A DNA stretch of 9,809 nt from JBOFCO01 sp051646105. GTDB taxonomy: Bacteria; Pseudomonadota; Alphaproteobacteria; Rhodobacterales; Rhodobacteraceae. The notes under the pieces were generated by a model, which was not told where the DNA came from, ran no database searches, and worked only from the letters and a program-made list of their open reading frames with translations. Made by a program: the position numbers and the translations under genes. The stretch is from NCBI GenBank assembly GCA_051646105.1, contig JBOFCO010000122.1:1-9809 (forward strand), given 5' to 3'. Positions 1-5,301 of the stretch are shown piece after piece; position 1 is the stretch's first letter, and each line of letters opens with the position of its first letter.

Positions 1-1286
1 CCGATTCCATTGCAGTTCGAATATCCGCCAGCCGAGAAGTCGGTAAACGGATCATAGACGTTCCCATACGCTTCACAGCGCAGGATTTCGAAATCGTCAC
101 ACGCGCCGACAAGGTTGATGACCGCGCCGCTGGTCGCGCCAATCCTGTTGACCACAACGTCTTCGAGCCTGACGTTCTTTGCGTTTTCAAAGGCAAAATC
201 TGCGGTTCCGCGCAGGACGTGCCCAGCCTCGCCGCGCACCACCATTGTTGATGTGAACGTCTTGTTGCGCGCCAGACGCGATCCGGTCGTGGCGATCACT
301 TCGTTTCGGAACGTGATTGTCCGCCCGCCAGCCGTTCCCGCATGAGTGAATGCGGCGCTGCATTCCGGCACAGTTCGGACGTGGTATTCGTTGCTGGTGA
401 CCGTGATTGCGACCGTTTGCGCGTCGTTGAGTGTCAGGCTGTAGCTGCCGGAAATGGCACCCTGACCGGCAGTAGACGGGGAAAGATACCCGCTGACGAT
501 CTGCCAATGCCCGGACGCATCACCCGTTGAAATCGATGTGCCAGTTACCGCAACGCCACCCGCGCCAGCCCTCGTGTATTGCCCGAAATTGACGGTCAAA
601 CTTCCGGAAGCAGCCACTGTCGTAAAGGAAATGGTCGTATCATCCGCTACGCCAGCAAAGGCATTACCCGCAAGGTCTTGAATCGCCGTCGCATCAACCC
701 GGACGGCATATTGGCGGGAATTTGCATAGGGCGACGTCGGGCGGATCGTGACGATACTGCCGGAAATGCTGACCTGCCCGGCCCCGGTCCCTTGCGCCGT
801 GGCGACGTTGAATACTTCTGCGTCAGACCATGTTCCGCTGAACGTCCGAAGGGTGATGTTGCCGGTGCCGAAAGCAACAGATTCCGACATTTCGATGGTA
901 ATGACCTGGGACACGCCGACCCCGGTTGCGTTGTCAGCCGGGATCGTCGCAACAATAGTCGGCGGGGTTACATCTGTCACGACAAACCCAGTGATTGAGA
1001 ACGTCCAGTTTCGTGTGGCGGAAACCGCTGAGCCGTCCGTGGTCGTAATGGCAAGCGTTGCCAGCGTCGAAGTCGTGCCGTTCGGAGGGTTGTTTCCAGA
1101 AACCCCGAGGTCATCGTGATAGACTTCCCGGTTCTGGAAAAACACCAGATCGCCGTTCGCCGTCGCGTAACGATAGGGCCACCCGTTGACCGTGTTTGAT
1201 GGGAATACGCCACCGATGCTGTGCAGGGTGACGGTCGATCCCTCCGGGTCGGTTGACGCGATTGTGCCGAGAAGGGTAAGGGTCAT
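1..1286 (-). CDS. Tailspike-like protein with Big_5 Ig-like domain and parallel beta-helix (3' end missing)
   Basis: The frame is open from an ATG at 1286 to the window edge, giving 428 codons with no stop, so the C-terminus is outside the window. Residues 1-107 are Thr/Ser/Gly-rich and beta-like. Residues about 108-223 match a Big_5 (SbsA-type bacterial Ig-like) domain: it opens PPTIVATIPADNATGVGVSQ, continues with ITIEMSESV, then IRPTSPYANSRQYAVRV, AIQDLAGNAF and a closing ISFTT. From about residue 323 short repeating strands (ITFRNEVI, TMVVRG, FAFENAKNVRLEDVVV, DDFEILRCEAYGN) look like the first rungs of a right-handed parallel beta-helix, the fold of many depolymerase tailspikes. The ATG overlaps the stop of the preceding 61-residue gene (ATGA), so it is probably translated by coupling. 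Likely role, inferred: host surface binding or polysaccharide cleavage at the tail tip. No catalytic residues can be assigned from this fragment. Confidence 0.8.
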   Translation of the reverse strand, partial: MTLTLLGTIASTDPEGSTVTLHSIGGVFPSNTVNGWPYRYATANGDLVFFQNREVYHDDLGVSGNNPPNGTTSTLATLAITTTDGSAVSATRNWTFSITGFVVTDVTPPTIVATIPADNATGVGVSQVITIEMSESVAFGTGNITLRTFSGTWSDAEVFNVATAQGTGAGQVSISGSIVTIRPTSPYANSRQYAVRVDATAIQDLAGNAFAGVADDTTISFTTVAASGSLTVNFGQYTRAGAGGVAVTGTSISTGDASGHWQIVSGYLSPSTAGQGAISGSYSLTLNDAQTVAITVTSNEYHVRTVPECSAAFTHAGTAGGRTITFRNEVIATTGSRLARNKTFTSTMVVRGEAGHVLRGTADFAFENAKNVRLEDVVVNRIGATSGAVINLVGACDDFEILRCEAYGNVYDPFTDFSAGGYSNCNGI

Positions 1287-1468
1287 GGCGTATTCCCCGC
1301 GAGAACGGTTGATGAAAGCGATCCGTCCGAAAGGGTGGGGGGCTGGTTCACCACCACATCCGGCCAATGCCGGAATATTTCAGCCCCACCAAATTCCACG
1401 CGGACGCCGTTGTTTGACAGGATGACCGTGTATTCACGACCGGCTTGTTCCATTCGGACGGTTGCCAT
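1283..1468 (-). CDS. Small hypothetical tail-module protein (61 aa)
   Basis: The 61-residue protein starts at an ATG (1468) nine bases after the stop of the 378-residue tail gene, behind a good ribosome site (AAGGTGG, 4-base spacer). It ends in an ATGA overlap with the tailspike-like gene. The N-terminal two thirds (MATVRMEQAGREYTVIL, then VRVEFGGAEIFRHWPD) are not recognised. The last third, VNQPPTLSDGSLSSTVLAGN, resembles residues 18-37 of the preceding 378-residue protein (NQSPSLSDGSMSGNV), where the same segment leads into an Ig-like domain. Here the chain stops instead. It could be a small structural adaptor, or a remnant of a longer fibre protein split into two cistrons. No membrane segment or signal peptide is visible. 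Good coding spacing on both sides makes it a probable real gene. Function unknown. Confidence 0.7.
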   Translation of the reverse strand: MATVRMEQAGREYTVILSNNGVRVEFGGAEIFRHWPDVVVNQPPTLSDGSLSSTVLAGNTP

Positions 1469-1472
1469 TGAT

Positions 1473-1479
1473 CCACCTT
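1473..1479 (-). promoter_or_regulatory. Ribosome binding site of the 61-aa gene
   Basis: AAGGTGG on the minus strand, overlapping the TAA stop of the upstream tail gene and 4 bases before the ATG at 1468. It makes this start independent of the upstream ribosome, unlike the stop/start overlaps used elsewhere in the cluster. Confidence 0.6.
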
Positions 1480-2614
1480 ATGCCGGGTTGAGAGAGAAAA
1501 TAGACGTGATCGTTGAAAGCGTGGCATCCGTCGCTGGGCCGGTAAACGCCGCCGGGTCAAACACACCTGCCGTTGGCATTGCCTTGTGGCCTATGCCGAA
1601 GCTGCCAGAGTTCGTTACCCCGCTCAGGCGTTGGGCAAAGAAGTCTGTGAGGTCAGACGACGCATAGGCAACCGTTTCTCCAGACAAGATTGATCCGCCA
1701 CCAAAGACGACGATAAGTGCGCCGTTCTGTGTCGTCGTCAGGGACGATGGGTTGGCGACGTTTCCGTTGACCGGCGCTGTATTGGTAGGGCCGTTCAGGA
1801 TAGGCGTCGTGGTGTTTACGCCGCGATAAGCGCGGACCTCCATTTGGTTTGCGCGTTGTGATGATCCGTTTGAATTAAACGTCACCGAGGTATCAGGGGT
1901 TGACCCCATTGCCTTCCACAGAATCGCAACGTTTGTGTCGATGCTGTCGGGAGAGTTGATTGACGCTATCGTTGTCCATCCCGCATCGGATACGCCGCAC
2001 GTCACCGCGCTTGGGGAGTTGATCTGTTGAAACACAAGGACAACATCGTTTTGTTGCAAGCCAAGAGCCGCGAGGCTTTGCGTCGTCGTGCCTGCCGTCG
2101 ATGTGCTCGGCACTTGTATTCTGCCGATGAATTCGATGGCGGAAGACGCGGCGGCTGTGGTAAAGTTCAAGAGCGTGTCCGTGGCATTTGCAGCCACAGC
2201 GATGCCGCCCAAGTTTGTCACCGCGCCAGCCGTCCAGCGGACAGACATATCGGTTGATGCAGGCATGGCCGACGTTGGGCGAAGGAATGCAATCTGCCCG
2301 GAAATCTCAATCTGCCCCGCCCCGGTCCCAAGATCGCCAGGTATTGAAAACACCTCGAAGTCGGACGCCCCGGTTACGTTTCGAAGTGTGAAACTGCCTG
2401 TTGATCCGGCAAGGATCGACTTGTCAAACGGGACAGCAACGGCATCCGTGCGGTTTATGTTCGTCTGCCCGTCAATGGATGCTGCCACGTCGAACGCGGG
2501 AGCGGTGCCGGGTGAAACATTGCCGCTCATTGATCCATCTGAAAGCGACGGAGATTGGTTCGTGACGCCAAACTTGCGCGGCTGTGATATGCTGAGGCTA
2601 AGGCCAACGAACAT
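1478..2614 (-). CDS. Tail/fibre protein with Ig-like domain and duplicated C-terminal domain (378 aa)
   Basis: Three parts are visible. Residues 1-45 are an N-terminal leader (MFVGLSLS) and a linker with NQSPSLSDGSMS. Residues about 55-153 resemble the later strands of a Big_5-like Ig domain (GSFTLRNVTG, FEVFSIPGDLGTGAGQIEIS, LRPTSAMPAS, ending LLNFTT) and align with the domain in the tailspike-like gene. Residues about 160-378 are a beta-rich domain with CGVSDAGWTTIA, TPDTSVTFNSNGS, EVRAYRGV, NGALIVVFGGG and a terminal IFSLNPA, and are a clear paralogue of the upstream 241-residue gene. The start has AGGTGA three bases upstream and lies 7 bases after the previous stop. No signal peptide or transmembrane segment is seen. 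Inferred role: a virion tail or fibre component involved in host recognition. The C-terminal domain recalls a recurrent beta-sandwich module in phage tail proteins; the exact family is not certain. Confidence 0.85.
   Translation of the reverse strand: MFVGLSLSISQPRKFGVTNQSPSLSDGSMSGNVSPGTAPAFDVAASIDGQTNINRTDAVAVPFDKSILAGSTGSFTLRNVTGASDFEVFSIPGDLGTGAGQIEISGQIAFLRPTSAMPASTDMSVRWTAGAVTNLGGIAVAANATDTLLNFTTAAASSAIEFIGRIQVPSTSTAGTTTQSLAALGLQQNDVVLVFQQINSPSAVTCGVSDAGWTTIASINSPDSIDTNVAILWKAMGSTPDTSVTFNSNGSSQRANQMEVRAYRGVNTTTPILNGPTNTAPVNGNVANPSSLTTTQNGALIVVFGGGSILSGETVAYASSDLTDFFAQRLSGVTNSGSFGIGHKAMPTAGVFDPAAFTGPATDATLSTITSIFSLNPA
1481..2137 (-). repeat. Diverged tandem domain copy 2 (C-terminal tail domain)
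   Basis: This encodes residues 160-378 of the 378-residue protein. It matches residues about 21-241 of the neighbouring gene along its whole length, roughly half identical by eye, with identical blocks TPDTSVTFNSNGS, RAYRGV, GALIVV, ASSDL, GHKAMP and IFSLNPA. Both copies end exactly at their stop codons, so the repeat unit is a complete C-terminal domain. Confidence 0.85.
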
Positions 2615-2617
2615 GCG

Positions 2618-2623
2618 TCACCT
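2618..2623 (-). promoter_or_regulatory. Ribosome binding site of the 378-aa tail gene
   Basis: AGGTGA on the minus strand, beginning inside the TAG stop of the 241-residue gene and ending 3 bases before the ATG at 2614. It supports this ATG as the start. Confidence 0.55.
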
Positions 2624-3347
2624 ACGCGGGATTCAGAGAGAATATCGCCGTGCCGTTGGACAGCGTTGTTGCGTCCGTCGGGCCGGTCCACGCGGCGGGG
2701 TCGAAAGACCCGATGGCAGGCATGGCCTTATGCCCGACGCCAAGCCCACCGTTGTTTGTGGTGCTGGTCATCATTTCCACCACAAAATCGTCAAGGTCTG
2801 ACGACGCGTAGGGATTTGGCTCTGAAGCGTTGACCGCCCCGGCCCCATACACAACGATAAGCGCGCCGTTTTCCGTGGTCGTCTTGGACGGCGGGTTGCA
2901 GATATTCGTGTTGATCTGCGCTGTGCCGGTCGCGGCGTCCAGAATTGGCGTTACCTGATCCACGCCACGATAGGCCCTGACCCGCATCAGGTTTGCGCGT
3001 CCGTTGCTGCCGTTGCTGTTGAACGTCACCGAGGTATCCGGCGTTCCGCCCATGATCTTCCACGAGATTGATGTATTCGTATCGACCCCGGTGGAATTCG
3101 ATGCCGCGTTCCAGATTTCCGTGTATCCCACATCGCTCACGCCGCAATTCACGGTCGAGACGCCCGCAAAAACCGCCTGAAACGCGATCACAAGGTCTCC
3201 GGGTTGAAGGCTGAGCGAAGTAAGGTCCTGATTGACCGTCCCGGCCAGCGATGTGCGCCCCGGCGTCAATTCCCCGATGTAGGTAATGCCGGACGGCGCA
3301 GCCGCAGCCGGTTTGCGTTGCCACAGCGAAAGGCTAGGCCCAAACAT
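2622..3347 (-). CDS. Tail/fibre protein, paralogue of the next gene (241 aa)
   Basis: The chosen start is the ATG at 3347, which shares a base with the TGA of the preceding gene (TGATG). Further in-frame upstream codons exist but would run into that gene. A short N-terminal leader, MFGPSLSLWQRKPAAAAP, is followed from residue 21 by a domain that fills the rest of the chain: ITYIGE, LQPGDLVIAFQ, CGVSDVGYTEIW, SISWKIMGGTPDTSVTF, RVRAYRGVDQVTPI, NGALIVVYGAG, GHKAMP and the terminal IFSLNPA. This is the same domain as the C-terminus of the following 378-residue protein. The leader begins like the neighbour's (MFGPSLSL versus MFVGLSLS), so the whole gene was probably duplicated, with an Ig-like domain inserted in, or lost from, one copy. 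Inferred role: virion tail decoration or receptor-binding component. No enzyme motif seen. Confidence 0.85.
   Translation of the reverse strand: MFGPSLSLWQRKPAAAAPSGITYIGELTPGRTSLAGTVNQDLTSLSLQPGDLVIAFQAVFAGVSTVNCGVSDVGYTEIWNAASNSTGVDTNTSISWKIMGGTPDTSVTFNSNGSNGRANLMRVRAYRGVDQVTPILDAATGTAQINTNICNPPSKTTTENGALIVVYGAGAVNASEPNPYASSDLDDFVVEMMTSTTNNGGLGVGHKAMPAIGSFDPAAWTGPTDATTLSNGTAIFSLNPA
2625..3287 (-). repeat. Diverged tandem domain copy 1 (C-terminal tail domain)
   Basis: This encodes residues about 21-241 of the 241-residue protein and is the partner of the copy at 1481-2137. The similarity is much stronger at the protein level than at the nucleotide level, which points to an old duplication or two separate acquisitions of related modules rather than a recent copy. 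Confidence 0.8.
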
Positions 3348-3664
3348 CACAGCGCCGCCGCCTGCGCCCACATGGCGTCAACATCATTGCTGGACAGGCC
3401 AAGAACCGAGGCCAGGGCAAGGATTTTCGGATCATTGCGGCTGAATGACGTGGCCCGCTCAAAGGCCGTCAGGAATACGGTCTTGTCGGGGTCAGACATA
3501 CCGCCAATCGCCGCAAGCGCCGCGTCGTAAAGCCCGTTTAACCGCAGGGCGGCAATGAACTGCACCCCGGTCAGGACGGGCACTTGGACCACGGCAGCAA
3601 TGGTCGGCGGATCAGGCTCCGTCACGACCTCACCCGTCAGGACGTTGATTGTTTTTGCGGCCAT
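3347..3664 (-). CDS. Small tail-fibre-associated protein (105 aa)
   Basis: The start is taken at the ATG at 3664, which overlaps the TGA of the tail-fibre gene by one base (TGATG). A GTG at 3667, giving one more residue and a GTGA overlap, is equally possible. The first 30 residues are Val/Pro/Thr-rich (INVLTGEVVTEPDPP). The rest is helical: VQFIAALRLNGLYDAALAA, DPDKTVFLTAFERATSFSRNDPKI and a closing LGLSSNDVDAMWAQAAAL. I know similar short proteins, with a W/F-x-R-x-D-P motif and a final helix of the type LGLTxxxVDALFxxA, directly after tail-fibre genes in phages of Alphaproteobacteria, where they are usually left as hypothetical. A tail-fibre assembly/chaperone role fits the position and size but is inference. 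Confidence 0.8.
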   Translation of the reverse strand: MAAKTINVLTGEVVTEPDPPTIAAVVQVPVLTGVQFIAALRLNGLYDAALAAIGGMSDPDKTVFLTAFERATSFSRNDPKILALASVLGLSSNDVDAMWAQAAAL

Positions 3665-4425
3665 CACACATACCCCAATCCAACCGATCCAGCGTCAAAG
3701 GTGTTTGTGGTTCCGCGCAAGACGCGCACCCGGTCGAGCGCGCCGGTCAATGTGAATAGACCTGCCCCGGCAATGGTGGCGTCCGGGACGCCGCTGCCGC
3801 CGCTGAAACGGGCGAGGTTCCATGTCGCCGTCCACGAGACGCCCGAGGTCGTGATCCGGGACAGATAGACGTTTCCGACAAGCACGTTGGACGCATTGCC
3901 CATCGGGAATTCGAATGCCGCAGCAGAGGAATCCGCCACGACCGCCGGGTTGGCGGCATTGACCGTGACGGACCGGACAGCCGTATATCCGGAAGTCAGA
4001 AACCCGCCGCTGTCGCCTGCCTGAAAGAAGATGCTTTCGGTTCCCGACATCGAAAGACCGTTCAGCGGGACAACAACGAAGTTGACCCACGACGGAATGC
4101 TGGTGAACTGAACCGCCGTCAGGCCGGATGCCGCCTGCGATGCCTGCGCATTGTATGCCGATGACAGAAGCGCCCGCTTGGCGTCAAGCTGGGTCTGGAT
4201 CGCAGAGGTCACGCCGTCCACGCAGTTCAGTTCCGTGGTCGTGAGCGTCGCCCCGTCGAGGATGGCAACCTCGGTTGGGCTTACATCCCCCAACAGGGTT
4301 TTAAGGTCCGCCATCAACTGCCGGATAGCGTTGTTGATCCCGTCCGGGGCGCAGTTTTCGGCAATGTTCACGCCGCCAATCGACGTGTTGTTGCCGGGTG
4401 TCGTGGAGTAGTCGCTGACAGCCAT
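3664..4425 (-). CDS. Phage tail fibre protein (253 aa)
   Basis: The N-terminus MAVSDYSTTPGNNTSIGGVN followed by IAENCAPDGINNAIRQLMAD (residues 21-40) is the recurrent start of phage tail-fibre proteins, thought to attach the fibre to the virion. Residues 49-83 hold the stalk-like motif EVAILDGATLTT-TELN-VDGVTSAIQTQLDAK, common in trimeric fibres. From about residue 108 (TSIPSWVNFVVVPLNGLSMSG, then FFQAGDSGGFLTSGYTA) the chain resembles a beta-sandwich tip domain repeatedly found at fibre ends. It ends VGLGYV. The start was chosen at the ATG at 4425 because the conserved N-terminus begins there and a GAGGG ribosome site lies 4 bases upstream. An in-frame start at 4491 would add 22 unrelated residues inside the peptidase gene. 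Role: host receptor binding at the tail; the receptor is unknown. Confidence 0.9.
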   Translation of the reverse strand: MAVSDYSTTPGNNTSIGGVNIAENCAPDGINNAIRQLMADLKTLLGDVSPTEVAILDGATLTTTELNCVDGVTSAIQTQLDAKRALLSSAYNAQASQAASGLTAVQFTSIPSWVNFVVVPLNGLSMSGTESIFFQAGDSGGFLTSGYTAVRSVTVNAANPAVVADSSAAAFEFPMGNASNVLVGNVYLSRITTSGVSWTATWNLARFSGGSGVPDATIAGAGLFTLTGALDRVRVLRGTTNTFDAGSVGLGYV

Positions 4426-4429
4426 GATG

Positions 4430-4434
4430 CCCTC
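4430..4434 (-). promoter_or_regulatory. Ribosome binding site that fixes the tail-fibre start
   Basis: GAGGG on the minus strand, overlapping the TGA stop of the M15 peptidase gene, with a 4-base spacer (CATC) to the ATG at 4425. It decides in favour of the 253-residue product over a start at 4491. Confidence 0.65.
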
Positions 4435-5074
4435 AGAGTGAGTTGAAGAATTCGAGATACGGAGCGAGCGCGTCCCGCTTTTCCGGGACATAGGCTTGGG
4501 CTTGGCGGGGGATCATCTGCGGCCAGATTGACCCTTCTTCCGGCTTCAGTATTTCCCCGCCGAGGTTGGCAAGAATGCCCTGCCAGCCCGTCGGTTCTGG
4601 AACACCAATAGGGAAATCCATACCCGCAGCTGGCATCGTATTCTGCGGCGCGGCAGGCGGACCGCCATACGACAGCGCTTCCTTGTTTATGGGTTCGATG
4701 TGCCAAGGTTCATGGCTCATCGGGAAACCAAGCCCATAGCGGGCGGCGTTGGCGTGGACCCATTCCTGTGCCGACGGATCAAGGAATTTCAGATCAACCG
4801 CCGACCCGTGGTTGTGGTTCGACTTGCCGGGGCGCGCGACCCAGTTATCCGCGATTTCCGGGTCGCCATACTTTGCCAGCGCCTCGCTCCACAGGCGTTC
4901 CTGCACTTCCGGCGACCGATAGGCAGAAGTAACGCGGAGCGTGTTGCGGACGTTCTCCGGTGCTTCGGAAAACATGCGGGTCAGCGCCGCATTGAAGCTG
5001 GCGTCGATATTCATGGCATCGGGGCGTGTTCCGCCGCCGACAAGATACGGCGTCCAGTCCCAGGAGGTCTGCAT
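4433..5074 (-). CDS. M15 (VanY-type) D-Ala-D-Ala carboxypeptidase / phage endolysin
   Basis: The 213-residue protein carries the M15 zinc-peptidase signature. SNHNHGSAVD at residues 85-94 gives zinc ligands His87 and Asp94 (SxHxxGxAxD). EPWH at 122-125 gives the catalytic Glu122 and third ligand His125. VTSAYRSPEVQERLW (48-62) is the usual conserved element ahead of them. This family cleaves D-Ala-containing peptide bonds in peptidoglycan, so it probably acts as the lysis endolysin or as a virion-borne wall-opening enzyme. No signal peptide is visible, so a holin or virion delivery would be needed. Residues about 131-213 are a Pro/Gly-rich extension of unknown role beyond the catalytic core. 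AAGG lies 7 bases before the ATG. It follows the ejection-protein gene after a 211-base gap and precedes the tail fibre by 7 bases. Confidence 0.9.
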   Translation of the reverse strand: MQTSWDWTPYLVGGGTRPDAMNIDASFNAALTRMFSEAPENVRNTLRVTSAYRSPEVQERLWSEALAKYGDPEIADNWVARPGKSNHNHGSAVDLKFLDPSAQEWVHANAARYGLGFPMSHEPWHIEPINKEALSYGGPPAAPQNTMPAAGMDFPIGVPEPTGWQGILANLGGEILKPEEGSIWPQMIPRQAQAYVPEKRDALAPYLEFFNSL

Positions 5075-5105
5075 TTCCTGACCTTGATTTTCAGAGGGTA
5101 TGGGG

Positions 5106-5122
5106 CCATCCTCGGGGGATGG
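5106..5122. other. Perfect 6-bp hairpin over the start of the plus-strand small gene
   Basis: CCATCC (5106-5111), a five-base loop TCGGG, then GGATGG (5117-5122). On the plus strand it contains the first possible start codon of the small membrane protein (ATG 5119) and the purine-rich stretch before the second (ATG 5131). On the minus strand it lies between the ejection-protein stop and the peptidase start, with no following T-run, so it is not a standard intrinsic terminator there. A second stem, TTGGCG / CGCCAA with a ten-base loop, follows at 5141-5162. Function is inferred only. Confidence 0.4.
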
Positions 5123-5301
5123 AACAGTTCATGACAGTCTTTGGCGCGGTCTTTGCCGCCAACATCGCAAGCGTGACGTGCGTTCTCGCTTACCGGGAAA
5201 TGGCCCGGCACAAGGAAGACCGGGACATCCCGAATTGGTCAATGCTGGCCTTCGTTGTCCCGCTCGCCTTTGGGGCGCTTGCCATTTACGGGGTCAGATA
5301 G
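5119..5301 (+). CDS. Small two-helix membrane protein on the opposite strand (holin candidate, 60 aa)
   Basis: It encodes MEQFMTVFGAVFAANIASVT and onward: a first hydrophobic helix (residues about 5-25), a charged loop REMARHKEDRDIPNW (26-40), and a second helix SMLAFVVPLAFGALAIYGVR (41-60). By hand count 44 of 60 codons end in G or C, as expected for a real gene here. It fills the only gap in the minus-strand genes and ends 16 bases inside the 3' end of the convergent ejection-protein gene. The start is uncertain: ATG 5119 sits in a hairpin, while ATG 5131 (56 residues) has a G-rich stretch upstream at better spacing. A longer reading from 5026 would add an unrelated, Arg-rich N-terminus antisense to the peptidase gene. 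No promoter was recognised. Two helices next to an endolysin suggest a holin or lysis regulator, but no family was recognised. Confidence 0.65.
   Translation: MEQFMTVFGAVFAANIASVTCVLAYREMARHKEDRDIPNWSMLAFVVPLAFGALAIYGVR

Noticed and set aside
1269..1290. Programmed frameshift joining the 61-residue gene to the tailspike-like gene
   Set aside because: No slippery heptamer is visible before the stop, and the ATGA overlap explains expression by reinitiation.
2088..2801. Plus-strand open frame of 237 codons
   Set aside because: It runs across the junction of the two paralogous minus-strand tail genes and is antisense to both. The paralogy of those two proteins proves the minus frames.
2791..3324. 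Minus-strand open frame of 177 codons in another phase
   Set aside because: It overlaps the 241-residue tail gene completely and has Arg/Gly-rich, domain-free content.
4426..4491. Upstream in-frame start for the tail fibre, adding 22 residues
   Set aside because: The conserved fibre N-terminus begins at ATG 4425 with its own GAGGG site. The extra residues overlap the end of the peptidase gene.
5026..5118. N-terminal extension of the plus-strand membrane protein to 91 residues
   Set aside because: The added residues are Arg/Pro-rich, lie mostly antisense to the peptidase gene and have no good ribosome site. The hydrophobic protein begins at ATG 5119 or 5131.
5106..5122. Intrinsic terminator after the ejection-protein gene
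   Set aside because: The stem is only 6 bp and neither strand has a T-run after it, so it was kept only as a hairpin of unknown role.
5011..5211. Minus-strand 66-codon frame covering the gap before the peptidase gene
   Set aside because: It overlaps the peptidase start in another phase, has low-complexity Arg/His/Pro content and shows no domain. The plus-strand reading of the same DNA is far more protein-like.
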